Below, in pieces: positions 9,870 to 19,115 of a stretch of DNA of 64,000 nucleotides. Within the stretch, counting starts at the first letter, position 1. The number at the start of each line of letters is the position of its first letter. Made by a program: the position numbers and the translations under genes. The notes below the pieces were generated by a model, which saw only the letters and a program-made list of their open reading frames with translations, did no database searches and had not been told where the DNA came from. Source of the stretch: Microcoleus sp036704825 (lineage in GTDB: Bacteria; Cyanobacteriota; Cyanobacteriia; Cyanobacteriales; Microcoleaceae); assembly GCA_036704825.1 (NCBI GenBank), contig JAUBSN010000024.1, positions 26,838-90,837 on the forward strand, read 5' to 3'.

Positions 9870-10070
9870 GGGACACCTCTTTAAGCCAACGCTCGCGGTT
9901 ACAGTCATAAATCTCCCCTAAGATTTGTTTAACCTTGTATTCTTGAATCGTTTACCGAAATTCCCAGCACATTCTTTTTGTCCCGATCAATTCTCCGACC
10001 CTTCTTTCAGCCAACGCTCGCGGTTACAGTCATAAATCTCCTGTAGGATTTGTTTAACGTTATATTTCAT
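9824..10070. repeat. Tandem duplication, 125-bp unit, across a gene junction
   Basis: Positions about 9824-9945 and 9949-10070 align at a constant offset of 125 bp without gaps. Both contain GCCAACGCTCGCGGTTACAG (9885 and 10010). Read on the minus strand, each unit encodes the epimerase C-terminus (QEIYDCNRERWLKE / GEIYDCNRERWLKE) joined to the WecG N-terminus (IDRDKKNVLGISVN / IDKGKKNVLGILVN). The downstream unit now supplies the working WecG start. Confidence 0.9.
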
Positions 10071-11069
10071 TTTCCAGTTGGGATAGTGACTGGAAAATTT
10101 GGAATTGTCGCTAATCCACCAAATGTGATCGCCAATGCGATTCCCTTCAGCATAAGTCCAATTAAATTTGCGTTCTGCAATTGCCTCGCACATCTGGATC
10201 GCTTCTAACATCGAACAATTGCTGTACCTGCCTCCTCCTGTATTATAAACTTGGGCGCTTCGGGGAGCTTTATAAAATTCATAAAATGCCGAAATTAAAT
10301 CTGCGCTATGAATGTTATCGCGAACTTGCTTGCCTTTGTAGCCAAACACGGTGTAAGGAGTTCCCGTGACAGCACACTTCATCAAGTAGGCGAGAAAGCC
10401 GTGCAATTGAGCTCCAGAGTGATTTGGACCCGTCAAACAGCCGCCGCGAAAACAAGCGGTGTTCATATTAAAATATCGACCGTATTCTTGGACTAAAACG
10501 TCAGCAGCTACCTTAGAAGCACCAAACAAACTGTGCAAGCACTGATCGAGTGACATATCTTCCCGAATGCCGCTTTCGTAAGTATGGCCTGGTTCAATTT
10601 CCCACCTGTGTTCTAATTCAATTAAAGGCAAACTGTTAGGCGTATCGCCGTATACTTTATTGGTAGAAGTGAAAATGAAAACCGCTTTAGGACAGTACAA
10701 GCGAGTTACTTCTAAAAGATTGAGAGTGCCGTTGGCATTGACGGTAAAGTCTATTTTCGGAGCACGAGAAGCCCAATCATGGCTGGGCTGGGCTGCTGTG
10801 TGAATTACTAATTCGATCGACTCGCCGTACCGCTGAAAGATATTGGTAATCGCTTCATAGTCGCGAATGTCCACATCTAAGTGATAATACTTGGTACCCA
10901 AAGACTTTTCGAGCTGTTGGCGGTTCCAGTTTGTAGAACCATCAGCACCAAAAAAGAACTGGCGCATATTATTGTCGATGCCAACTATATCTAAGCCTTG
11001 TTTGGCAAAGAACTTACACGCCTCAGAGCCAATTAAACCCGCAGAGCCAGTAATGATTGCAACGCCCAC
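9987..11069 (-). CDS. NAD-dependent epimerase/dehydratase (CDP-paratose 2-epimerase-like)
   Basis: This 360-residue extended short-chain dehydrogenase has the N-terminal dinucleotide site TGSAGLIGS and the IDNN acidic turn after strand 2, marking NAD binding. The usual YxxxK catalytic pair appears as FGASK, with Phe in place of Tyr. The segment CFRGGCLTGPNHSGAQLHGF resembles relatives annotated as CDP-tyvelose/CDP-paratose epimerases. GTG is the start, with AGGCGG upstream. The product would make or modify a nucleotide sugar for the polysaccharide. Its 3' end is duplicated in the next gene's leader. Confidence 0.85.
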   Translation of the reverse strand: MGVAIITGSAGLIGSEACKFFAKQGLDIVGIDNNMRQFFFGADGSTNWNRQQLEKSLGTKYYHLDVDIRDYEAITNIFQRYGESIELVIHTAAQPSHDWASRAPKIDFTVNANGTLNLLEVTRLYCPKAVFIFTSTNKVYGDTPNSLPLIELEHRWEIEPGHTYESGIREDMSLDQCLHSLFGASKVAADVLVQEYGRYFNMNTACFRGGCLTGPNHSGAQLHGFLAYLMKCAVTGTPYTVFGYKGKQVRDNIHSADLISAFYEFYKAPRSAQVYNTGGGRYSNCSMLEAIQMCEAIAERKFNWTYAEGNRIGDHIWWISDNSKFSSHYPNWKMKYNVKQILQEIYDCNRERWLKEGSEN

Positions 11070-11127
11070 GTTTCACCGCCTGAAAAATATAGTTTTTTGT
11101 GTTTTTCCCGATCGAACAAATCAGAAG

Positions 11128-12357
11128 TTATCCTGATTTTCCATCGAATACATCTTCGCACAATTGGGCAAAGAATTTACCTTTGATATTCCAATCATAG
11201 ATGTCCCTGACGCGCGTTTGACCCGATCTACCCAAGCGATCTCGCAATTCACGATCTTGGGCTAAACACGCTATAGCTTCTGCTAGACCTTGCACAGTGC
11301 GATCGGGGTCAGTAGCAGCAACTTTAATCCCCGTTCGATCCGTCACTTGAGTAGCCGGTCCCCCCAAATCCAAACAAATCGTCGGACGACCAACCCCCAT
11401 CATTTCCGTGCACACAAAACCGCCAGAGTCATGCAAACTCGGATGGAGGAGAACGTGAGACTCCCCCATTTTAGAAAGAGTTTCACTGCGAGATAAAGTT
11501 CCCCAAAAAAATACTTTATTTGCCAGTCCCAATTCTCTTGCCAAAGCTTCCAAGCGTTGCCTTTCCGGGCCGTCTCCGACAATCCAGTATTCCGATTGTT
11601 CCAGCTTCGCCTCCGCAAATGCACGGAGTCCTAAGTGCACCCCTTTCCAGTGTAAGAGACGACCGACACTGATGAATCTAATTGGTTGCTCGGGCGGGGT
11701 AGGAAATTGCTCTAGTTCTTGAATTTCCTGCTGCGATAAACCGACTTGCGAGAAAATCTTTACGTTTTTTGCTTTGAGAAATCGCAGTCTGGCGGCGGTT
11801 TCTTCCGTAGTTGCCAGCGCCACGGCACTGCGGCGCGCCGTCAGACCTACAAACGGATCGCGTTCTCCTACGCTTTGAGCCAATGCCCGCAGCGTTTCGT
11901 AAATTTTGCCCCGGCGGCTAAAATCTTGCCAAAAAGGCTTTGGTGCTGCTTCTGCACCCCCCACAGGCCCCCAAATAAAAGGATGCGGCAACAGCGCCAG
12001 GAAACTTGGAGACCAATGTTTGACATAAGTTACGTGATGTACTACGTCAAAACCGATTTCGCGATCGAGCTTCCGAGCGATAAAATATGCCCAGATTTGC
12101 CACAAATAGTAGTGAAGTTGCAGCAATCCTTGTTTCCCCTTCCAATCTTCGCTCCACCCAAACGGATCGAAATAAACAAAGTGCAGGTTTGGTACTGGGT
12201 TCCGCTCTAGTTCTGCTTCAATGTACGATCGACAAAACGTGCGAGTGAATACCCAACTTTCGTGATGTTTAGCAGATTGGATAACAGTATTCCATCCTAC
12301 TCCCTCTTCGGAGCCGAGATTTGGTTCGCAGGCAAAGGCAGATAAAAGAATTTTCAT
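11128..12357 (-). CDS. Glycosyltransferase family 4
   Basis: This is a 409-residue GT-B enzyme. It begins MKILLSAFACEPNLGSEEGVGWN, a common N-terminus of GT4 enzymes in polysaccharide loci. The donor domain starts at RFISVGRLLHWKGVHLGL, and the E-x7-E-type region is DSGGFVCTEMMGVGRPTICLD. The ATG at 12357 overlaps the upstream stop by one base (TGATG), indicating translational coupling. A TTG one codon earlier is possible but unlikely. It is the third gene of the leftward operon 14427-9063. Confidence 0.88.
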   Translation of the reverse strand: MKILLSAFACEPNLGSEEGVGWNTVIQSAKHHESWVFTRTFCRSYIEAELERNPVPNLHFVYFDPFGWSEDWKGKQGLLQLHYYLWQIWAYFIARKLDREIGFDVVHHVTYVKHWSPSFLALLPHPFIWGPVGGAEAAPKPFWQDFSRRGKIYETLRALAQSVGERDPFVGLTARRSAVALATTEETAARLRFLKAKNVKIFSQVGLSQQEIQELEQFPTPPEQPIRFISVGRLLHWKGVHLGLRAFAEAKLEQSEYWIVGDGPERQRLEALARELGLANKVFFWGTLSRSETLSKMGESHVLLHPSLHDSGGFVCTEMMGVGRPTICLDLGGPATQVTDRTGIKVAATDPDRTVQGLAEAIACLAQDRELRDRLGRSGQTRVRDIYDWNIKGKFFAQLCEDVFDGKSG

Positions 12358-13517
12358 CAACTTTTCTCCAATACTAGCGACGTCACATCTGCGATTAATT
12401 TGGCAGCCTTTTCTGGTGTATGTTCAGCGATCAATTGCTGGGATTTTTGCCCCATCCTCACTAACTTTTCTGGGCAATCAATCAAGTCCCGCATCGCGTT
12501 TGCCATACCTTCCGACTGATAGGGATCAAAAATATAACCATTTTCACCTTCAACGATCATTTCGCAAGCCCCAGCCCATTTTGAACACAAAATCGGCTTA
12601 CCAAATGCCATCGCTTCTAGCACCACCATTCCCCAAGTATCTTCTAACGTAGGAAAAACAAACACATCAGCTTCTAGAAAATAAGATCCCAAGTATCCGT
12701 ATTCTATCCACCCTGTCCAAACAATTTGTTTTTCTAAACCCCATTCTCGTGTAAGTGCTTCTAGTTCCGGTCGCTGTTCTCCGTCTCCAACGATAATGAC
12801 TGTGTAATTCGAGTATCCCTGGCTTTGCAAAATTGTGCAAGCTTCTAACAGATTCTTAATCCCTTTGCGAGAAATTACTTGACCCACGCACAGAAAAATT
12901 GGGTGGGCAAATGACAAAGATACAGACTTATTATTTTCCAACTTTTGTACCAAAGCTTTAGCATCAGGAACCATGTAAGGTTTAGCAAAGATATTACTTT
13001 CGGCTGCCCCAATCACTTCTACCAAATATTCTTTACCTCGGCGACTATTAGAAACAAACGTATCAGCAAATTTCCCCATCCAGCGTCGAATAGTCGAGCG
13101 CACCTTAGAATCTCGAAAGTCTACATTCGGGGAACTACTTTCATAAACTAAAACCAGCCGCCATTTCCCTAGAGGCTTAAAAATTATAGCTACCAATGTC
13201 CAGATCGAAAATCCACTAGCAAAAATGACCTGGGGCTTGAATTTCAAAAGAGGAAAAATAATCCCCGGACTAGCCTTAATATAACCGCGACTGTAGCCTG
13301 TTTCTATCTTTTGGGTGGTGATGAATTCAGTATCTCCCACAACTTCGACTACTTCTGTACCAGGAGCTTCCGGATCGTAGCGAGGCCAGAGGCGACCTGT
13401 ATAAAAAATCGTGTTCGGAATTAGTTTTTTGAGTTCATGTAAAACCGGTGGCCAATAGGCTCCAAATTCTGCCGAAGGAACGAGCCAAGCGATGCGAAAG
13501 TCATTTTTTTCAACCAT
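12357..13517 (-). CDS. Glycosyltransferase family 4
   Basis: This encodes a 386-residue GT-B enzyme from the ATG at 13517. The donor-binding domain starts at PIFLCVGQVISRKGIKNLL; LEDTWGMVVLEAMAFGKPILCS holds the conserved acidic residue near the C-terminus. A GTG at 13526 is an alternative, but AAGGTG is better placed for 13517, one base after the stop of the upstream gene. It overlaps the next gene's start, so three genes here are translationally coupled. The sugar specificity is unknown. Confidence 0.88.
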   Translation of the reverse strand: MVEKNDFRIAWLVPSAEFGAYWPPVLHELKKLIPNTIFYTGRLWPRYDPEAPGTEVVEVVGDTEFITTQKIETGYSRGYIKASPGIIFPLLKFKPQVIFASGFSIWTLVAIIFKPLGKWRLVLVYESSSPNVDFRDSKVRSTIRRWMGKFADTFVSNSRRGKEYLVEVIGAAESNIFAKPYMVPDAKALVQKLENNKSVSLSFAHPIFLCVGQVISRKGIKNLLEACTILQSQGYSNYTVIIVGDGEQRPELEALTREWGLEKQIVWTGWIEYGYLGSYFLEADVFVFPTLEDTWGMVVLEAMAFGKPILCSKWAGACEMIVEGENGYIFDPYQSEGMANAMRDLIDCPEKLVRMGQKSQQLIAEHTPEKAAKLIADVTSLVLEKS

Positions 13518-13518
13518 C

Positions 13519-14427
13519 CTATTCACCTTGAGTTTTGTTTTTAGTCAATCCCAGTTTACTCAACACTGAAAACCAAACTAACCTTCGATAAGGTAGCAGC
13601 CAATAAATTGGCCACAACAAACCACCATGCTGCTGAGTAAATACTTTCCATTCTCCAGGCGGTTGTAGGGTCGCATCTTTAAAGGATAAACCTTTTGGCG
13701 TGCTCATTTTATCTAACCCTTCGCTCAAATTTTTTGCAGCGGTTTTTGTCACCTGTGGGTTGAGGGAACAAGTTCCTAAATGACCGGGAGCGATCCAAAC
13801 TGTACATCCTTTCTGTCTCGCTCGTAAACCATAATCCCAATCGCCAATATAATGGACAAAAGCAGGATTTAGGTTGCCCACAATTTGGACGACATTGCGA
13901 GGAAGTAGAACGCAGTTGCCATGTATTGTGCTACAAAGTAGAGCTTCTTGAGTAGGTTCTACGAGGCGGTATCGGAAGGGAAGAATGGGATGGTCTCGCA
14001 CCACGCCACCGTAAGTAGTTTTACCCGTTTGGGGATCGCAGGTAGAACCGGAGACGATGGCTTTTGTTTCTCCTTTTTGAGCGAGTTGGTTGCTGGTTGT
14101 TAATAAGGTTTTAAGGGCTTCTGGATACATAATTGTATCGTCGTTCAGCCAAAGGTAGTAGTCGGGATCGTCTTTCATGGCTTCGGTGAAAGCAAAGCGC
14201 ATTCCGCCGTTCCAGAATAAGTTGCCATCCCCATGAAAAATCTTGACTTGAGGGTAGGCTTGGTGAACTGCTTCGCTGGTACCGTCGGTACTGGCATCAT
14301 CGACTATATAGGCGGAAATATCTACATTGGCTGGAAGTGCCTGGTTAAAAAGAGCCTCTAAGCAAGCTAATGTTTTCTGTTTGCGGTTGAAACAAGTTAA
14401 AAGGACGGCGATATTAGTACGGTTCAT
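13519..14427 (-). CDS. Glycosyltransferase family 2
   Basis: This 302-residue GT-A enzyme has the N-terminal VLLTCFNRKQKTLACLEAL nucleotide-binding strand and the VDDAS acidic residues, then the GGMRFAF and YYLWLNDDT region with the metal-binding DxD-like motif. Rhamnosyltransferase-like GT2 proteins share the GDGNLFWNGG pattern. It is the first gene of the leftward operon; the promoter must lie within 14428-14818. Inverting transfer of an unknown sugar is inferred from the family. Confidence 0.88.
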   Translation of the reverse strand: MNRTNIAVLLTCFNRKQKTLACLEALFNQALPANVDISAYIVDDASTDGTSEAVHQAYPQVKIFHGDGNLFWNGGMRFAFTEAMKDDPDYYLWLNDDTIMYPEALKTLLTTSNQLAQKGETKAIVSGSTCDPQTGKTTYGGVVRDHPILPFRYRLVEPTQEALLCSTIHGNCVLLPRNVVQIVGNLNPAFVHYIGDWDYGLRARQKGCTVWIAPGHLGTCSLNPQVTKTAAKNLSEGLDKMSTPKGLSFKDATLQPPGEWKVFTQQHGGLLWPIYWLLPYRRLVWFSVLSKLGLTKNKTQGE

Positions 14428-14818
14428 TCTTCCCTGTTTTGCGGTTTTTAACGATAGGTAAGGCTAAAAGTAACAGTGTTTTATCTAGCCACTCGCTCGG
14501 CGGTTGCAACCGCCGCTACAAGAACGAAATTAGGGCTTACGCAGTCGCTCCCCCCCTTCCACAAGGGGGCTTTAAGAGTTACCCGCTTGGGCAGCGGGGT
14601 GCGAGCATCAAGGTTTTAGAGTTTAAGAGCGTCAGTCCTGGAAGTCTGTCTGGATCAACTATTGCTGTATTATAGTTGACCCGCGAAGTTTTTGGTGATA
14701 AATTGGAATCTAGAACTTAAATTAACAAGCGAAGCCTGCAAGCTTCACAGCACATTTATAACATTGATGAGTTCTACTAAGCAAAAATATTTCTGCTCGT
14801 AGGAGTTGAACATTTTAA
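14428..14818. other. Divergent intergenic region with repeat debris
   Basis: These 391 bp lie between the divergent GT2 gene and the next glycosyltransferase and must hold both promoters. They contain a GGCGGTTGCAACCGCC palindrome near 14500-14516 and a C-rich stretch that resembles worn-down dispersed repeats. No gene was seen. Confidence 0.4.
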
Positions 14819-15766
14819 ATGCCACACTATCATACAAAAACTCCCATTGTTTTTGTGGTTTTCAATCGAGTCGATACTACTGAAAAAGTCTTCGAGGCGA
14901 TTCGACAAGTTAAACCCTCTAAGCTGTTAGTAATTGCTGACGGCCCTCGTGCCAACAAACCAGGGGAAGCTGAAAAGTGCGCCGCTGTACGTGCAATTAT
15001 CGATCGGGTCGATTGGGACTGTGAAGTTCTGAAAAATTATTCACAGATTAATTTAGGTTGCAAGGAGCGCATTTCTAGCGGTTTCGACTGGGTATTTAAT
15101 ACCGTAGAAGAAGCAATTATCCTTGAAGATGACTGTTTGCCCCACCCAAGTTTCTTCCCTTTTTGTGAGCAGTTATTAGAGCATTATCGAGATGACAAAC
15201 GGATTATGTCAATCGCTGGTGTAAATTTACAATTTGGGAGAGAAAGAACAGAAGACAGTTACTATTTTTCCCGTTTTAGTAACTGTTGGGGATGGGCTAC
15301 TTGGCGCAGAGCGTGGCAATACTATGATATTGACATGAAGTTATGGCCTCAACTTCGGGAAGCAGATTTTCTCGCAAATTTATTAGCTAATCCTCAATCG
15401 GTAAAAGTTTGGGATAGTGCTTTTCAGGTTTCCTATGATGGAACTGTCAACAATTGGTTTTTTAGATGGCTTTTTACTTGTTGGGTTCAAAATGGACTGG
15501 CTATTATTCCAGAAAAAAATTTAATTTCTAATATTGGATTTGGCAGTCAAGCCACCCATACTTCAGGAGAAGATAGTATATACAGTAATATGCCAACGGA
15601 AGCAATGACTTTTCCTTTAAGGCATCCAAACCACACGATCCGAAATTTTGTAGCGGATCAATTCACTCAAGATACATTTTATGATTATCATCCCCCATTA
15701 ATCAGGCGCATTAAGAAAAAAATAAATAAGCTATGTGGGAACACAATATTTAACTTCACTAAGTAA
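14819..15766 (+). CDS. GT-A-type glycosyltransferase (HlpA-like annotated family)
   Basis: This encodes 315 residues beginning MPHYHTKTPIVFVVFNRVDTTEKVFEAI, a pattern shared with proteins often labelled hemolytic protein HlpA-like or GNT-I/GT2-like. The segment AIILEDDCLPHPSFFPF has the EDD metal and nucleotide-sugar motif of the GT-A fold, and WGWATWRRAW is a conserved aromatic block. An AGGAG lies about 14 bases upstream, longer than usual. It sits 9 bp before an acetyltransferase gene and likely shares a transcript with it. A transferase role in the same polysaccharide is inferred from context. Confidence 0.75.
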   Translation: MPHYHTKTPIVFVVFNRVDTTEKVFEAIRQVKPSKLLVIADGPRANKPGEAEKCAAVRAIIDRVDWDCEVLKNYSQINLGCKERISSGFDWVFNTVEEAIILEDDCLPHPSFFPFCEQLLEHYRDDKRIMSIAGVNLQFGRERTEDSYYFSRFSNCWGWATWRRAWQYYDIDMKLWPQLREADFLANLLANPQSVKVWDSAFQVSYDGTVNNWFFRWLFTCWVQNGLAIIPEKNLISNIGFGSQATHTSGEDSIYSNMPTEAMTFPLRHPNHTIRNFVADQFTQDTFYDYHPPLIRRIKKKINKLCGNTIFNFTK

Positions 15767-15775
15767 TTAGTAACC

Positions 15776-16477
15776 ATGTCTAAAATCTCAACTTTTCTCA
15801 GTTCTATACTCAAAAATCCAATCACTGAATATCTGCGATTTTTACTCAATTGGTGGAAAAATAAGTTTAAATATAATAATTTTTATCAAGACTATATGGC
15901 TTTGGTTACAAATTCAACTATCAGTCACAATGTTAGCGTGTCTAGTCATGTAGCCATAGAAGGTTCTGTGATTGGTTCTTACACTTATGTGCGCGATAAT
16001 ACGCGAATTTTCAATGGTGTTGTCGGCAATTTTTGTTCGATAGGACCAAACTGCATCATTCGCTTAGGCGTACATCCTGTGGGAACTTTTGTTTCCAGCC
16101 ATCCGATATTTTATTCGCCAAAGATGCTAGTAGGGACAACCTTTGTAGACAAAAAATATTTTGAGGAAGAGGAAAAAACTGTCCATATCGGCAATGATGT
16201 TTGGATTGGCTCAAATGTTATTGTGGTAGATGGTGTAACTATTGGTGATGGAGCCATTATCGCAGCCGGAGCCGTTGTCACAAAAGATGTGCCACCTTAT
16301 GCTATATATGGAGGAATTCCGGCAAAACTTATTCGCTATAGGTTTGACGAACAAAAGATTGATTTTCTGTTGAAGTTTAAGTGGTGGGACAAGGATGAAA
16401 AATGGTTGAGAAAAAATGTCAAAGATTTTCACAACATTGACAAATTTATCCATATTTATAACACGGAAAATAGTTGA
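15776..16477 (+). CDS. Left-handed beta-helix (hexapeptide) acetyltransferase
   Basis: The product is 233 residues of the xenobiotic/sugar O-acetyltransferase type. Hexapeptide repeats form the core (for example IGNDVWIGSNVIV, VTIGDGAIIAAGAVVTKDV), closed by PPYAIYGGIPAKLIRYRF, the classic C-terminal signature. Such enzymes use acetyl-CoA and commonly decorate polysaccharide sugars. It follows the glycosyltransferase gene by 9 bp and ends 39 bp from a convergent gene. No distinct ribosome binding site is visible. The acceptor is unknown. Confidence 0.87.
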   Translation: MSKISTFLSSILKNPITEYLRFLLNWWKNKFKYNNFYQDYMALVTNSTISHNVSVSSHVAIEGSVIGSYTYVRDNTRIFNGVVGNFCSIGPNCIIRLGVHPVGTFVSSHPIFYSPKMLVGTTFVDKKYFEEEEKTVHIGNDVWIGSNVIVVDGVTIGDGAIIAAGAVVTKDVPPYAIYGGIPAKLIRYRFDEQKIDFLLKFKWWDKDEKWLRKNVKDFHNIDKFIHIYNTENS

Positions 16478-16516
16478 ATGCTAGCGGATTCGGTATTATT
16501 TCTAATGAGCCCGAGG

Positions 16517-17713
16517 TTATATAACATCAGCAGTCATCTGGGATTTAAACTTAGACCAATTCAGAACCATCACAGCCGCTATGAATGCCAGTGTATCATT
16601 GCTAGTTTGATACGGCAAAAATCTATAGCGAAAACTAGCCATTCTCGGATTATCTTCTTGGTATAAAATATCTTGGGCAAAGTTTCGCCACCGTTCATCT
16701 ATCAAATCAATTGTCATACCAGCATGAGCAGACGGTAGCAGCATATTGGAGCCGTGAAGACCAATTATTAAGCGACTTTGTGAATAAAGACGGCATATTT
16801 CCTTTTCCACTTTTTCATTAAAACTATCCACTCTGCAATCTTCAATCCATTCTGGAAACTTAGTTTTTGTCCCCAAGCCAGCTACGGCAAATTTTGCTTC
16901 TGGTAGTTGCAACCTAATTTTCTCAAATAACTGCTGAATTTTCAAGTTTTGCAAGGGCAATGCCCTTTCTCGTTGATTGAGCTTTTTCAGAATTCGGAAC
17001 AGCCCACTGTTAACCAATAAACGATCCTCCCGCCAAATAAAAGTAATTCTTGTTTCTGGTTCATCAAATTTGTGTTTGGGAACTCTAGTAAAGCGCGTGA
17101 TGTCAAACTGACTCGGATGAGAATGGGCTTCGCTGACATAAATTTCATCAAAGCGTTTAGTTTCTTCCTCAACAAACTCGGCGAAGCTGGGATAGTAATT
17201 TTGACCGTTTTTTAGAGAAATAGGTACTGTCCAGACTTCGGCAACTTCATCGGGAACCATCCACCTTAGAAACTTAGGAACTATCACAACTAACCCGCAG
17301 TCAGAGTTGCATTCTAAGTGCCTTTGTGCATTTAGCAACTTCAACAGGGAATGACCATAAAGATGATCGATACAGTTTAAGATAATTACCCGCTTGCAGG
17401 GTTTAAAAATTTCTTTGACAATCTCAAGTTTTTCGGATTGAGGATTTTGGAGTGAATTAAGTAATGGTTTGCCTAACCATTCCTTTTTGTAAGCATCGGC
17501 AGCAAAAATTTCTCCTTTTATTAAATTAACTTGGATGTAGTTTTTCACTCCATGACCTACTCTCAAATCGTCGATTATCTCGCTGCCGCATCCCTCGCAC
17601 TTAGAGTCTAAAACAATGTGGATACCGTGCCACAGAACATTTTTGGGATTAAGTTCTGTTCCACAATAGGGGCAATTCGAGCGCTGTTCGATTTTAGGTT
17701 TAATTTGAATCAC
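16517..17713 (-). CDS. Zinc-ribbon protein with GT61-like C-terminal region
   Basis: The product is 398 residues. An N-terminal four-Cys zinc ribbon (CPYCGTEL near residue 14 and CEGCGSE near residue 39) precedes a long domain ending in RLIIGLHGSNMLLPSAHAGMTIDLID, which resembles the conserved HGA/GxxN block of GT61/DUF563 glycosyltransferases. This pairing of a zinc ribbon with a GT61-like region is unusual. The start is GTG at 17713, overlapping the stop of wzx by four bases (GTGA), so translation is coupled. The role in the polysaccharide is inferred from position; the GT61 assignment is tentative. Confidence 0.6.
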   Translation of the reverse strand: MIQIKPKIEQRSNCPYCGTELNPKNVLWHGIHIVLDSKCEGCGSEIIDDLRVGHGVKNYIQVNLIKGEIFAADAYKKEWLGKPLLNSLQNPQSEKLEIVKEIFKPCKRVIILNCIDHLYGHSLLKLLNAQRHLECNSDCGLVVIVPKFLRWMVPDEVAEVWTVPISLKNGQNYYPSFAEFVEEETKRFDEIYVSEAHSHPSQFDITRFTRVPKHKFDEPETRITFIWREDRLLVNSGLFRILKKLNQRERALPLQNLKIQQLFEKIRLQLPEAKFAVAGLGTKTKFPEWIEDCRVDSFNEKVEKEICRLYSQSRLIIGLHGSNMLLPSAHAGMTIDLIDERWRNFAQDILYQEDNPRMASFRYRFLPYQTSNDTLAFIAAVMVLNWSKFKSQMTADVI

Positions 17714-19047
17714 TTTACTAATCCTCTGATTCTACAAGCGGCATTGTATAAGTTAAGGGAGCGCCAGATCAAATTTCCGAATGGGCGCAATTCCTTAATC
17801 AAGAAATTGACTAATATAATCACGTAAAAATAAGTTATCAGAGTAGCTAATGTTGCTCCAAAAGCTCCATACTTAGGAATCAGGAAAAAGTTCAACCCTA
17901 CATTGAAAATAGATCCGATTACAGTCAAGTAAAGACCGTAGCGCAACTGACCTTCTATGTTCAAATATGTACTCCGCGCTACTCCAAAGTTACTGCCAAA
18001 TTGCGCCCAAACATAGATTGCCAGTACCCCTGCTGACTTTGCATACTTTTCCCCGTAAAGCAGATTCACTATCCAGGGAGAAAGTAATGATATCGGTATC
18101 GCCACTGCCAACCATAAAAATATCATAATATCCGAGTAAATTTGAAATTTATTTAGATATTCTTCATAATTTGTCTTTCTCAAATTCGCTAATTTGGGAA
18201 AAATAGAGCTGGATATAATCATCGGCAAGAAATCGCAGATTTCCGAAATTTTAACAGCGGCAGCATAATAGCCCAGTTGAGCATTTTGATTCATCGCACC
18301 GAGCATTATCTGATCGGTTTTTGAGTATACATAAACTGCCAATCCCGATAAAATTATCGGCCAACTCTCTGATAGCAGTTCCTTACACCGTTTCCAACTA
18401 AAGTGCCAATCCTTAATTTTATTACCAGTAAGCTGATAAAAATATACATAAGCTATTCCTACCAATGCAACCTCTCCCAGTCGAACCCAGGCGAAGGCAA
18501 GCAGGGGGGCTTTAATTGTCACTAACCCAATTCTGACAGCAGCAACTAAAAAACATACCGAATTTTTAGCCAACACTGTATATTTTGACTGGATTTGGGA
18601 CTGGAACCAAAAATTGATAGCCTCAAAAGCATTAAAGATAGTTCCTGCTGCGATGATACCTACGAGCCACCGAGTCAGAGTGTCGTTGGGCTTGAGTAGC
18701 GCAATCACGGTGACAGTTAACACCAAAGTGATGCAGCCACCAGTAAATTGGAGTCCGAAGGCTGTTCCTAGGGTCTCATTTTTGCATTCTGGGTCGCGAG
18801 CGATATTCCTCACTACCAGAGTACCCAAGCCCATTGTTGCTACCGAACTAAACAGCGACACAAAGGCGATCGCGTAGTTGAGCAATCCAAATTCTGTCGG
18901 ACCCAGATAGCGAGCCACCCAAAGGCCTACAAACAGACCTAGACCCATCTGCAAGATTTGGTCAGTGAACAGCCAAGCTATGTTGCTGAGTACCTGGCGC
19001 AGACTAGGGCCGAGCCTTTGACTCACCGCAGTTAACTTATCTAGCAT
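17710..19047 (-). CDS. Wzx-type oligosaccharide flippase
   Basis: This 445-residue integral membrane protein of the MOP/MATE-like polysaccharide exporter family has about 12-14 predicted hydrophobic segments. The N-terminus IAWLFTDQILQMGLGLFVGLWVARYLGPTEFGLLNYA matches the RfbX/Wzx signature. It would flip lipid-linked repeat units across the cytoplasmic membrane. Its stop overlaps the GTG start of the zinc-ribbon gene. Two palindromic elements separate it from the upstream wzy gene, so a shared transcript must pass through them. Confidence 0.9.
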   Translation of the reverse strand: MLDKLTAVSQRLGPSLRQVLSNIAWLFTDQILQMGLGLFVGLWVARYLGPTEFGLLNYAIAFVSLFSSVATMGLGTLVVRNIARDPECKNETLGTAFGLQFTGGCITLVLTVTVIALLKPNDTLTRWLVGIIAAGTIFNAFEAINFWFQSQIQSKYTVLAKNSVCFLVAAVRIGLVTIKAPLLAFAWVRLGEVALVGIAYVYFYQLTGNKIKDWHFSWKRCKELLSESWPIILSGLAVYVYSKTDQIMLGAMNQNAQLGYYAAAVKISEICDFLPMIISSSIFPKLANLRKTNYEEYLNKFQIYSDIMIFLWLAVAIPISLLSPWIVNLLYGEKYAKSAGVLAIYVWAQFGSNFGVARSTYLNIEGQLRYGLYLTVIGSIFNVGLNFFLIPKYGAFGATLATLITYFYVIILVNFLIKELRPFGNLIWRSLNLYNAACRIRGLVK

Positions 19048-19115
19048 CAGAATATTTTAAATCTTTACAAAACACAAAAGCTCTTTACAAAATACAAAAG
19101 CGGTTCTGGTAGGGT

